Assembly (NCBI GenBank): GCA_018402485.1
Contig: JAGYIY010000002.1
Coordinates: 248,001 to 312,000, forward strand
Length of the DNA: 64,000 nucleotides
Reading direction: 5' to 3'
From: Roseivirga sp.
GTDB lineage: Bacteria; Bacteroidota; Bacteroidia; Cytophagales; Cyclobacteriaceae
Shown: positions 1-8,888 of the stretch, in pieces
How the letters are laid out: each line of letters begins with the position of its first letter
Position numbering within the stretch: position 1 is the stretch's first letter
Program-made: the position numbers and the translations under genes
Notes under the pieces: generated by a model
What the model saw: the letters and a program-made list of their open reading frames with translations, nothing else
What the model was told of the DNA's origin: nothing
The model's database searches: none

Positions 1-158
1 AAAATACTTGACATTATGGGTTTGGTTTCTAAAAATAGATTAGCCACTTGGTATGAATGTTTGCCAACGGCAGTCCGTCTCAAAACTCACCTTTAAATCT
101 GCTGAATTCCTACCTTTTCAGTAGAAACGACAGCCGGTTAAAAGCGGTACTTCAAGAG

Positions 159-183
159 GTCTGACACCTCGCAGGTGTCAGAC
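159..183. repeat. REP-like perfect inverted repeat GTCTGACACCT-CGC-AGGTGTCAGAC
   Basis: 11-bp perfect arms (159-169 and 173-183) with a 3-nt CGC spacer, read directly from the sequence; intergenic. Confidence 0.85.
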
Positions 184-309
184 ATCTTTGCCCAAATCAA
201 ATTCATATAGCATCTTGGCTATTTGGGACGGGGAAAATTTACTCTTTCTCATATTACAGTTTTTAAAATTAGAAATTCTATTTTTAATCTGTAGCAGTTT
301 TGGGGGGGC

Positions 310-441
310 TTACAACGTTTAGTATATGAAAAGTAGGCGATTTCGAAGCACAAAAATTTCGGTTAAGTACAAAGTTTGAAACGAGCCAAAACGCATGAAT
401 TCACTACTGTTTCGCCTATTTTTTATATACATTGTTGGGCG
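310..441 (-). repeat. attC-like imperfect hairpin abutting the stop codon of the AIPR gene
   Basis: Left arm 312-340 (acaacgtttagtatatgaaaagtaggcga) pairs imperfectly with right arm 412-441 (tcgcctattttttatatacattgttgggcg); minus-strand ACGCCCAAC fits the RYYYAAC core consensus and lies about 5 nt past the TAA of the AIPR ORF. The distal core (GTTGTAAGC) is degenerate. Confidence 0.4.
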
Positions 442-445
442 TTCG

Positions 446-2257
446 TTATTCTTCTTTTAGTTTCTTTATCACAGCTTCAAAAATTCCTTTATACGTTCCG
501 TCTTTCTTTAGCCACTTATTTGTGTCGTTCGGTAGCCATTCTTCTCCTACATATTCCTTTTTCGCTTGTTTTTTCACATCAAGATAGTATTGAAGTGCTT
601 TAATCGTCTTAATAGCAAAGTCGTCAAATTCAGTTTCAAGAGTTAGTGTGAAACGTTCGCTTTGATTTACATATCCATTTGGTTTGAAAGTGGACAACTC
701 ACTTATTAAACTCTCTGGTGAATCTATTTTGTGTAGTTTGTCTTGAAAGAAGTATAAAGCTGAAAGTGAAAGTAAAACGTCATTTATGTAGTTGTTCCAT
801 AAAATTTCATAATTGTTATATTTCTCTCCTTTAATGTCGTTTATTCTTTCCGCAATTCGATAAGCTAAAATGAGTTTGTAAAATTGGTCATCTTCATTTT
901 TAGAAGAGTCAAAAATTCTGTCATAGTATAATTCAGAGAATACCAACTTATGGCGACCCACTGTAGATATTGGTAATTGCAAGTAAAAAGATAAATACGA
1001 AACACCTAAATCTAAATTTCTAATTTTTAAATGCATTGGACTTTTGCCAAATGGATTTCTATATTTTTTCTTATTCACCGTTGCCCATTCTCCATCTTTT
1101 TTGTCGTAGAAAACCCCAACATTATTTAGGTGTTCAAAAATCTTATTTTGAATTCTGTCGCCTGAATGTAAATCTCTTGCACTTATAGCATTTTGACTAT
1201 TACTGGCAACTGCAATGTCCATTGATATTTTTGAAGTTCTTGCTTTGTCTTTTACTTTAGTTAATCGAAGTAAAATTTGAATATTATCTGGTAAGTCGTT
1301 TACAATTCTTATAAGTGACTTGGCTGTTTGTCCACCGTTTACAATTTGAAAATTTTTGATTGTCAAGGTATTATTTTCATTAATTGTAAAGTCTTGACAC
1401 ACTCCATTAATTCCGTTGTTTAAAATCCAAAAATTTGATTTTTCTCCTTTAGAATACTCTTTTTTAATTTTTGAGTTAATATCGTTTTCGCCCTTGTAAT
1501 ATCTAACGTTTAATGCAAGAATTAGCTCTTTCTTATCTTCAATTATTGGCTTTAGGGAATTGGCATAAATTGAGGTGACAACTGTTTCTAATTCTGATTC
1601 GTCATTGTCATAGTAAGTAAGGTTTTTTGAAAATATTTCGTTCTCAACAAATCTTAATTCAACTTCATTTTTGGGTATTTCAATATCATCATAAAGTTCT
1701 TCCAATTCTTGGTAATTGTAATAACGAATGTCAAAATTTATGTTCTTGTCTTTGTAATTAGTATGAAGAGCATTTATATCTGTTTTTATATTGCCAATAA
1801 AGTCAGGGTCTATGAAGTAAAATGTGATAGAGAAATTGTTTGCTTTTAAGTTTTCGGGTGTTAGTATTGGCAATAACTCTTCGTCAATCACTTTTTTCAG
1901 TTTGTGATTAGGTGATAAGTTTTCGTCAGTCAAACCAATTATCCAATCAATAAAACGTTTGTTTTTCTTGATTTCATTAGTGTTTAGTAATTGGTTTTTA
2001 GAGTACTTGAATTGGAAAACCAAAATTTCATTATTGGCTTGATTTGTGAAAATCGCATCATTTCCCAAATCATTAGCCATATCTACAATATGGTCTTTTA
2101 TAAATTGGTCGAAATCATTTCCGTCATATTCGAAGTCAATGATTTTGTTAAAACACTCTTTAATTATAAAATGACCGAATGCGGTTCCGTCATTTTGATA
2201 TTTTTCGTTTGTAGTTAGTTCAGCTACTTGTTCTTTTATTCTATCGTAAAATTCCAT
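446..2257 (-). CDS. AIPR-family (abortive phage infection) protein
   Basis: 603-aa ORF; AIPR-type core ILALNVRYYKGENDINSKIKKEY...FWILNNGINGVCQDF...IKNFQIVNGGQTAKSLI is characteristic of the family. Confidence 0.85.
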   Translation of the reverse strand: MEFYDRIKEQVAELTTNEKYQNDGTAFGHFIIKECFNKIIDFEYDGNDFDQFIKDHIVDMANDLGNDAIFTNQANNEILVFQFKYSKNQLLNTNEIKKNKRFIDWIIGLTDENLSPNHKLKKVIDEELLPILTPENLKANNFSITFYFIDPDFIGNIKTDINALHTNYKDKNINFDIRYYNYQELEELYDDIEIPKNEVELRFVENEIFSKNLTYYDNDESELETVVTSIYANSLKPIIEDKKELILALNVRYYKGENDINSKIKKEYSKGEKSNFWILNNGINGVCQDFTINENNTLTIKNFQIVNGGQTAKSLIRIVNDLPDNIQILLRLTKVKDKARTSKISMDIAVASNSQNAISARDLHSGDRIQNKIFEHLNNVGVFYDKKDGEWATVNKKKYRNPFGKSPMHLKIRNLDLGVSYLSFYLQLPISTVGRHKLVFSELYYDRIFDSSKNEDDQFYKLILAYRIAERINDIKGEKYNNYEILWNNYINDVLLSLSALYFFQDKLHKIDSPESLISELSTFKPNGYVNQSERFTLTLETEFDDFAIKTIKALQYYLDVKKQAKKEYVGEEWLPNDTNKWLKKDGTYKGIFEAVIKKLKEE

Positions 2258-2291
2258 TCACTTGTTTTTTTCTAATGACGCCCAACATTTG

Positions 2292-2313
2292 TATAACGCG
2301 CATGCGCGTTATA
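2292..2313. repeat. 22-bp perfect palindrome TATAACGCGCATGCGCGTTATA
   Basis: Read directly; lies just outside the ACGCCCAAC sequence (2278-2286) upstream of the AIPR gene. Confidence 0.9.
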
Positions 2314-2533
2314 TCACATGTACCTACCAAAGCCTAACCCCTTAATAGTCAGTATAATAGACCGGATACCAAAATACTGTACCATTTAGCTCTTGTAATA
2401 AATATGCGACCATCTTTTAAAGTTAGTACAAAAGAAATAAAAATCATAAGGGGATGATTCGCGGTTTGCAAATGCTCACTTTATGGAGCTGTGGTGATGG
2501 ACGAATTACGATTTGGGGATTTTTGAATTTGGT

Positions 2534-2659
2534 TTCTACATTCTGACTTCTGAAATCTAACTTCCAGCTTCCAGCTTCTAACTTCCAACCTCCAACTTCT
2601 AACCTCCAACTTCTAACCTCTGACTTCTAACCTCTGACTTCCAGCCTCCAACCACTACC
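2534..2659. repeat. Degenerate 7-bp tandem repeat, consensus YTCYRRC, about 18 units
   Basis: Units in one register without indels: ttctaca ttctgac ttctgaa atctaac ttccagc ttccagc ttctaac ttccaac ctccaac ttctaac ctccaac ttctaac ctctgac ttctaac ctctgac ttccagc ctccaac cactacc. Confidence 0.9.
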
Positions 2660-2668
2660 CCCCCACTT

Positions 2669-3448
2669 CTAGCCTCTTAAAAACACAAAATGATTCTCCG
2701 TAGACGCTTCTTCATCAAAGCGGTAACCTTCGCCTGTAAAGGTTTTAACGCCTTCCACTGAATTGATTTGCTCTTGTACGATGTAGCGCGCCATGGCACC
2801 ACGCGCCTTCTTGGCGAAGAAAGAAATGACCTTGTACTTGCCATTCTTTTCGTCTTTAAAATCTACATTCACCACGCGAGCTGTCAGGGCTTTTTGTTTT
2901 AAGACCTTAAAGTATTCGTTTGAAGCCAAGTTCAATAATACATCATCGCCTTGGGTTTTTAATTCTTTCATTAATTGCTTAGCCAGCTGGTCTCCCCAAA
3001 AGGCATAAAGTGAGTTGTGATTGCCTACCTGCAGCTTTGTCCCCATTTCTAACCGGTAGGGTTGCATCGAGTCCAAAGGTTTTAAAACACCATACAAACC
3101 CGATAAAATGCGGACATGGTCTTGTGCAAAAGCCACAGCTTTGACACTCAGCGATGCCGCCTCCATGCCCTGATAAACATCTCCTTGAAAAGCAAAAAGC
3201 GCTGCCTTGGCATGATTTGGATCGTTATTGACATCAAAATTCAAATAGCGCTCTTGGTTCAGTTCGGCCAATTTATCGCTAATGCTCATGAGGTCTTTGA
3301 GGTCGCGGGCTTCGAGTGTCTGAAGCTGCTTGACCAAGGTAGTAGCTTGTTTACGGAAAACAGGCTGTGTTTGCGGCAAACTTTGGGCAGCAGGCGGAAG
3401 TGGATTTTCAAAATCAAGCGTTTTGGCAGGAGAAAGAACAAGTAACAT
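2669..3448 (-). CDS. yaaA: Peroxide stress protein YaaA (UPF0246/DUF328 family)
   Basis: MLLVLSPAKTLDFENPLP N-terminus and ILSGLYGVLKPLDSMQPYRLEMGTKL motif; start moved from 3478 to the internal Met preceding LLVLSPAK. Confidence 0.9.
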   Translation of the reverse strand: MLLVLSPAKTLDFENPLPPAAQSLPQTQPVFRKQATTLVKQLQTLEARDLKDLMSISDKLAELNQERYLNFDVNNDPNHAKAALFAFQGDVYQGMEAASLSVKAVAFAQDHVRILSGLYGVLKPLDSMQPYRLEMGTKLQVGNHNSLYAFWGDQLAKQLMKELKTQGDDVLLNLASNEYFKVLKQKALTARVVNVDFKDEKNGKYKVISFFAKKARGAMARYIVQEQINSVEGVKTFTGEGYRFDEEASTENHFVFLRG

Positions 3449-3564
3449 AAGCAATAGAATTTGAATACAATGATACAAAGCTTAAAGTAAAATTCCATTC
3501 CCTTTGTTGCGTGAAATCCATGTAATTCCATCAGAAAAATGATTGTAAGGCTTAGCTTTACATC

Positions 3565-4929
3565 TTGATGCAACGCAAGAAAATTGACCTTACTCGTGGT
3601 TCGCTTATCAAAGGGCTGATTGCACTCTCCCTACCCATTATTGGCGCCAATTTATTGCAAACAGGCTATCAATTGGTCGATGCCTTTTGGGTAGGTCGTT
3701 TGGGAGCCCATGCTGTGGCTGCCGTGTCTATCAGTTATCCGGTGAATTTTCTATTGATCTCACTCAGCTCAGGCTTTGCTTTTGCCGGAACCATACTTGT
3801 GGCCCAATATGCGGGAGCCAAAAAAATGCAGATGGTCAACCATGTGGCTACCCAAACCTTGGCCATGGTCGTGATCATGTCCATTGTTTTGTCTGCCATT
3901 GCTTACTGGCTTTCCCCTTATATTTTAACCGGATTGGGCGTTGAAGAAGTGATTTTCGATGATGCTAATTTTTTTCAACGCATCATATTTCTGGGGCTGG
4001 TCTTCAATTTTGGCTTTATCATGTTCCAATCCTTGTTGCGTGGCATTGGTGAAGTCAAAATCCCTTTATACATCAATGCTGCTACCCTAGCGCTCAATTT
4101 TGTACTCGACCCCCTATTCATTTACGGCTGGGGACCTGTGCCTGCTTTTGGGGTAGCTGGTGCCGCAGTTTCTACCTTGTTTACGCTTTTTCTTTCTGCT
4201 GCCATTGGGCACTATGTTTTGTTCAAAGGCATCACAGACATTCAGCTTACGCTTAGGAAATTCTCTTTCGACATTCCTCTTTTAAAGAAAGCCTTTAAAA
4301 TAGGTGCACCCTCTTCCATTGAAATTTCAGCACGTGCTTTGGGTTTAACTTTAATGACGGGCATAGCAGCCTACTTCGGCACTGAAGTACTGGCCGCTTA
4401 TGGTGTAGGCTCACGATTGATCAGCTTTGTTGTCATTTTCGGTTTGGGTTTATTGCGTGCCTCTTCTACTGTGGTTGGGCAAAATATGGGGGCTCAGCAG
4501 ATAGAAAGGGCAGAAAAAGGGGCCATTTATGCGGCATGGATGGGTTTTGTGAGTCTGGGCATACTGGGCATCATCATGTACTTTTTTGCAGACCCCTTGG
4601 TGCGCACTTTCCTCACCGGAGACGAGCATGTGATTCAGATGGGCGTCAATTTTATGAAAATATGTTCCCTAAGCTTTGGTTTTATGGGTGCGCAACTGGC
4701 CTTGGTAGGCACGCTGCGTGGTTCGGGGAACACCCTGGAATCTATGTTTCTTACCATCATAGGCATTTGGGTGATCCAATTCCCATTCGCGTGGTTTAGC
4801 ACACGCATGGGTTGGATGGATCAATCCGGGCTTTGGTGGTCATTCCCAATCAGTTATGTACTTTCCTGTTTGCTTACTGTGTATTGGTTCAAACGTGGCA
4901 CATGGAAAGAGAAAAGATTGATCTCCTGA
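3565..4929 (+). CDS. MATE family efflux transporter
   Basis: 454-aa polytopic protein, MATE-like N-terminus (LPIIGANLLQTGYQLVDAFWVGRLGAHAVAAV). Confidence 0.9.
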   Translation: MMQRKKIDLTRGSLIKGLIALSLPIIGANLLQTGYQLVDAFWVGRLGAHAVAAVSISYPVNFLLISLSSGFAFAGTILVAQYAGAKKMQMVNHVATQTLAMVVIMSIVLSAIAYWLSPYILTGLGVEEVIFDDANFFQRIIFLGLVFNFGFIMFQSLLRGIGEVKIPLYINAATLALNFVLDPLFIYGWGPVPAFGVAGAAVSTLFTLFLSAAIGHYVLFKGITDIQLTLRKFSFDIPLLKKAFKIGAPSSIEISARALGLTLMTGIAAYFGTEVLAAYGVGSRLISFVVIFGLGLLRASSTVVGQNMGAQQIERAEKGAIYAAWMGFVSLGILGIIMYFFADPLVRTFLTGDEHVIQMGVNFMKICSLSFGFMGAQLALVGTLRGSGNTLESMFLTIIGIWVIQFPFAWFSTRMGWMDQSGLWWSFPISYVLSCLLTVYWFKRGTWKEKRLIS

Positions 4930-4933
4930 AGTA

Positions 4934-7234
4934 TCAATTCTTTAAATTCAAACGAATCGTCTCCCCACCGTTTACCTCATATGCCTCATCATAAACAAAT
5001 AAGGACAAATGGGTCTCCGACTCATTGCTCATTTCAACAGATGTACTGTTGGCAGCTATGGTCAAATGGCAATCTCTAAATTTGATATGGAAGGAATAAC
5101 CTTTCCACTGGGCTGGTAGCATTGGGTAAAAGTGTAGCTCGCCTTTTTTCACCCGCATGCCTGCAAAGCCTTTGGCAAAAGCCATCCATGTACCTGCCAT
5201 AGACGTGGTATGGCAACCATCTTCTGTATCGTTGTTGTAGTCGTCCAAATCCAATCGAGCTGTGCGCAAGTACATCTCGTAGGCTTTTTCTTTCCGGCCT
5301 AATTTAGCCGCCAATATGGCGTGCACACAAGGAGAAAGTGAGGACTCATGCACGGTCATGGGCTCATAAAAATCAAAGTTTCGCTCAATGGTCTCCCTAT
5401 CAAACTCATCCTCGAAGAGATAAACCCCTTGCAGTGTATCGGCTTGTTTGATAAAACAAGAACGCAGAATACGGTCCCAAGACCAGTTTTGATTGATTGG
5501 CCTTTGACCCTTAGGAATGTCGTCTACCGTCATGATGTCTTTGTCTAAGAAGCCATCTTGCTGCAGGAATACTTTTCTTTCTTCGTCATACCCAAGGTAC
5601 ATATGGTCTAAGATATGCTGCCAATGCTTTGTTTCTTCTGGGGAAAATTTGAGTTGGCTTAACAAAGCATCTAGTGCGGCATTGCCTTTGTATGCTTGCA
5701 GACCATCGAGGGTGTACTGCAAGGTCCACAGTGCCATTTTACTGGTGTACCAATTGTTATTGACATTGTTTTCATATTCATTCGGACCTGTAACCCCATG
5801 CATTACATACTGTCCTTTTTGTTTAGACCAGTGTACACGCTGTGCCCAGAAACGGGAGATGGCAATCAAGACTTCTAAGCCATACTCCAGCAAATAATCC
5901 GGATCGTTGTGGTAATTGATATAATCGTAAATGGCATAGGCAATGGCACCATTTCTATGAATTTCTTCGAAGGTAATTTCCCATTCATTGTGGCATTCCT
6001 CCCCATTCATGGTCACCATAGGATACAAAGCAGCACCATCGGTGAACCCTAGTTTTTGTGCATTCTCAATGGCTTTTTGCAAATGTTTGTAGCGGTACAG
6101 CAAGAGGTTTTTAGCCACTTGCTGATCGGAGGTCGCCAAATAGAAGGCCAAGCAGTAGGCTTCTGTATCCCAATAGGTGCTACCCCCGTATTTTTCGCCT
6201 GTAAACCCTTTGGGGCCAATGTTCAGGCGCGCATCTTCTCCGGTATAGGTTTGATTGAGTTGAAAAATATTGAAGCGTATGCCCTGCTGTGCAGAAACGT
6301 CCCCATCAATTGTAATGTCACTTTTCTCCCATTTCTGCGCCCATAAGTTCACATGCTCCTGCAATAATTCTTCGTAACCAGATTGTTGAGCTTTTAGCAC
6401 TTCTTTTTGACAAACAGAGGTCAATTCACCTTTATCCACATGCATGGAAGAGATGTTAGAAGCGTATTTGAAAACGGTAAATGGCACACCTTCCTGTATG
6501 CTCCCTTCTTCTGTTACTTCCACATACTTTTCTTTTTCTTGTGCACTTATACTTTCTTGCACCCAACCGCCAGTAATGTCGTAAGCCATTCCTGTCACCA
6601 CATGAAAGTTTGTCTTTTTTGTGTTGGCGACTACGTAAGAAAAATGACTGTCAGCCTTTTTATCTACTTCTTCCCAAAACTTCTCATCATAGTTGGCATC
6701 TGCATTGATTACATCAAAATCAATGAAAGGCTTAAGGGTAACGGTTCCCGAGAAGTTGAGTGGTGTTACCTGGTAGGAAATGGCACCTACTTTGGTACGG
6801 GCCATGCTGCAAAACCTTTGCGCCACAACCTTCACCTCTTTCCCTGAAGGTAAAGCCACATGAAAAGAACGCTTCAGCCAACCTTCTTTCATGTTCAATT
6901 CCCTACGGAAAGCATGAATTTTAGCTTTGGCTAGATCTAAGGGTTCACCATCAAAAAACAGATGAATACCAATCCAATTAGAAGCATTTAAAACTTTTGC
7001 GAAGTATTCGGGGTAACCATTTTTCCACCAGCCTACACGGGTCTTGTCGGGGTAATAGACACCTGCCACGTAATTCCCTTGCAGGCTATGGCCGGTAAAT
7101 TGTTCTTCGAAGTTGGCACGTTGCCCAAACATTCCATTGCCCAAACTGAAAATGCTTTCAGAAATTTTGTTGAGTTCCGGATCAAAACCCTCTTCTATGA
7201 TGGACCAAGGATCTTGTTTGATGTAATTCTTCAT
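4934..7234 (-). CDS. Glycoside hydrolase family 65 (disaccharide/glucoside phosphorylase)
   Basis: 766 aa; N-terminal ESIFSLGNGMFGQRANFEE, catalytic-region motif EECHNEWEITFEEIHRNGAIAYAIYDYINY, GVTGPNEYENNVNNNWYT; followed by beta-PGM gene context. Confidence 0.9.
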   Translation of the reverse strand: MKNYIKQDPWSIIEEGFDPELNKISESIFSLGNGMFGQRANFEEQFTGHSLQGNYVAGVYYPDKTRVGWWKNGYPEYFAKVLNASNWIGIHLFFDGEPLDLAKAKIHAFRRELNMKEGWLKRSFHVALPSGKEVKVVAQRFCSMARTKVGAISYQVTPLNFSGTVTLKPFIDFDVINADANYDEKFWEEVDKKADSHFSYVVANTKKTNFHVVTGMAYDITGGWVQESISAQEKEKYVEVTEEGSIQEGVPFTVFKYASNISSMHVDKGELTSVCQKEVLKAQQSGYEELLQEHVNLWAQKWEKSDITIDGDVSAQQGIRFNIFQLNQTYTGEDARLNIGPKGFTGEKYGGSTYWDTEAYCLAFYLATSDQQVAKNLLLYRYKHLQKAIENAQKLGFTDGAALYPMVTMNGEECHNEWEITFEEIHRNGAIAYAIYDYINYHNDPDYLLEYGLEVLIAISRFWAQRVHWSKQKGQYVMHGVTGPNEYENNVNNNWYTSKMALWTLQYTLDGLQAYKGNAALDALLSQLKFSPEETKHWQHILDHMYLGYDEERKVFLQQDGFLDKDIMTVDDIPKGQRPINQNWSWDRILRSCFIKQADTLQGVYLFEDEFDRETIERNFDFYEPMTVHESSLSPCVHAILAAKLGRKEKAYEMYLRTARLDLDDYNNDTEDGCHTTSMAGTWMAFAKGFAGMRVKKGELHFYPMLPAQWKGYSFHIKFRDCHLTIAANSTSVEMSNESETHLSLFVYDEAYEVNGGETIRLNLKN

Positions 7235-7240
7235 GCTGAT

Positions 7241-7891
7241 TTAAAGTTTTTCAAAAATCGTTAAGTCTAAATTTTTCATGTCGGGAATCACCGCATGTGC
7301 TTGATACAATATGTCAGGTTGCCCTACGCCAATACATTTCATTCCACCAGCCAAGGCCGCTTGCACGCCAGATATGGCATCTTCAAAGACCACACAATCA
7401 GCAGGATTCACATTCAAGGCCTTAGCCCCAAGCAAAAACACTTCAGGATCTGGCTTAGAGTGCGATACATGCGTGCCATCTATGGCAACATCGAACACAT
7501 CTTCCATCCCCACTGCCTTCAAAATCGATGGTCCATTTTTACTTGATGTACCCAATGCCAATAAAACATTGTTTTCTTTGAGTAAGGTAATAAAATCAAC
7601 TACACCGGGAAGAATGTCGTGTGGTGTCATTTTCGAAATAATTTTCCGATAAACTTCATTTTTTTTGTTGGTGAAGGTTAACACCTCTTCCTCTTCCATT
7701 TTAATGCCACCCATGGCTAAAATACGCTTCATCGAAGAGGTTCTGCTGACTCCTTTTAATTGTTCGTTCTCGGCTTCACTAAAAGGGACCCCTAATTCAG
7801 CGGCAATGGTTTTCCAAGCTATAAAGTGAGCAGGCACTGTATCAACAATCACACCATCTAAATCGAAAATGCAACATTTTGGTCTATTCAT
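7241..7891 (-). CDS. pgmB: Beta-phosphoglucomutase family HAD hydrolase
   Basis: FDLDGVIVDTVPAHFIAWK, LALGTSSKN, KPDPEVFLLGAKALNVNPADCVVFEDAISGVQAA; adjacent to GH65. Confidence 0.9.
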   Translation of the reverse strand: MNRPKCCIFDLDGVIVDTVPAHFIAWKTIAAELGVPFSEAENEQLKGVSRTSSMKRILAMGGIKMEEEEVLTFTNKKNEVYRKIISKMTPHDILPGVVDFITLLKENNVLLALGTSSKNGPSILKAVGMEDVFDVAIDGTHVSHSKPDPEVFLLGAKALNVNPADCVVFEDAISGVQAALAGGMKCIGVGQPDILYQAHAVIPDMKNLDLTIFEKL

Positions 7892-8880
7892 TGAATTGAT
7901 TTGTAATTGTTCTCAATCATTTTATCTGTTTCGGATAAAGGTTTAAAGACGCTAAACGTACTTCCTTGGGTACGCTGTGCACCTAATGCATTGGCATACT
8001 TCGCTGCCTTGATGTAATCGTCTTTGACATCTTTTAATCCATAGGCCAACCCACCAGCAAATGAATCTCCGCAACCCGTAGTATCTACTACATGCTGCAT
8101 AAAAATGGAAGGCACGAAGTCTTCTTTTAATGTACCATTCTCTTTGGTGAACACTTTACACCCGCTCTCATCGGTGGTAATGATAAGCGCTTTTGGGCCC
8201 ATATCTAAGATGTAATCCGCCATAGGTTTCAGGTGATCTTGACCGATATCGTCCAATAGATCGGTTAGTTCTTCTTCTTTGTATTCATGCTTATACCAAG
8301 TGCACCACGATTCTTCCAAATTCATTTTGAGCACATCGATGTATGGAAGCCAAAGATCTCTTTCTACCCAAAACTTTTTATGGCGCTGCCCACTGATGGT
8401 AAGGGTATGTGTAGGGCCATGACCATCAAATATGATGAGCCCCTCGCTATGCTCTTTGAGGTACTTGAGTGTATCTAAAGCAATTTCATGATCCGTAATG
8501 GGAACAAAGACAAAGACATCGCATCCCAAATAAGGAGCCAAATCTCGAGGCATAATGGGGTTCATAAAAGCCGTTTGGCGTTCTTCGCGAAAATTTTGAT
8601 CTAGAAATTTCAGTTTAATCACATCACCACTATCTGCCTCATCAGATACGCCTGACATGTCTATGGCAGGGTAAGGGGCAAAAATCTCACGAACTGCGGG
8701 CATGTCTTTTTTACGGATATGCGATATTGGGTAAACTGTACCATGCCCCTGAATGAGTTGTGCAATACCAATGGTTGGGTGTGTAATACATCCATACTTT
8801 TCAAAAACTTCACCCTTGTGGGTAGTGATGTGATCGCGTGGAATAGGCCCAATTACAGCAATACGAGATTCTTTCTGCAT
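7888..8880 (-). CDS. PfkB family carbohydrate kinase
   Basis: DTTGCGDSFAGGLAYGL C-terminal PfkB signature. Confidence 0.85.
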   Translation of the reverse strand: MQKESRIAVIGPIPRDHITTHKGEVFEKYGCITHPTIGIAQLIQGHGTVYPISHIRKKDMPAVREIFAPYPAIDMSGVSDEADSGDVIKLKFLDQNFREERQTAFMNPIMPRDLAPYLGCDVFVFVPITDHEIALDTLKYLKEHSEGLIIFDGHGPTHTLTISGQRHKKFWVERDLWLPYIDVLKMNLEESWCTWYKHEYKEEELTDLLDDIGQDHLKPMADYILDMGPKALIITTDESGCKVFTKENGTLKEDFVPSIFMQHVVDTTGCGDSFAGGLAYGLKDVKDDYIKAAKYANALGAQRTQGSTFSVFKPLSETDKMIENNYKSIQ

Positions 8881-8888
8881 AAACTAGA

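Noticed and set aside
302-308. Homopolymer run of G at the attC-like hairpin edge
   Set aside because: Intergenic, so no phase-variation reading frame to support; could also be a sequencing-sensitive tract.
376-603. ORF of 75 aa on + strand
   Set aside because: Overlaps the 3' end of the AIPR gene antisense and the attC-like hairpin; hydrophobic random-looking translation with no motif.
3116-3445. 109-aa ORF antisense to yaaA
   Set aside because: Shadow ORF fully inside a well-supported gene on the opposite strand; the same applies to the other antisense ORFs under about 200 aa in the track (e.g. 5517-5897, 6407-6847, 28025-28609).
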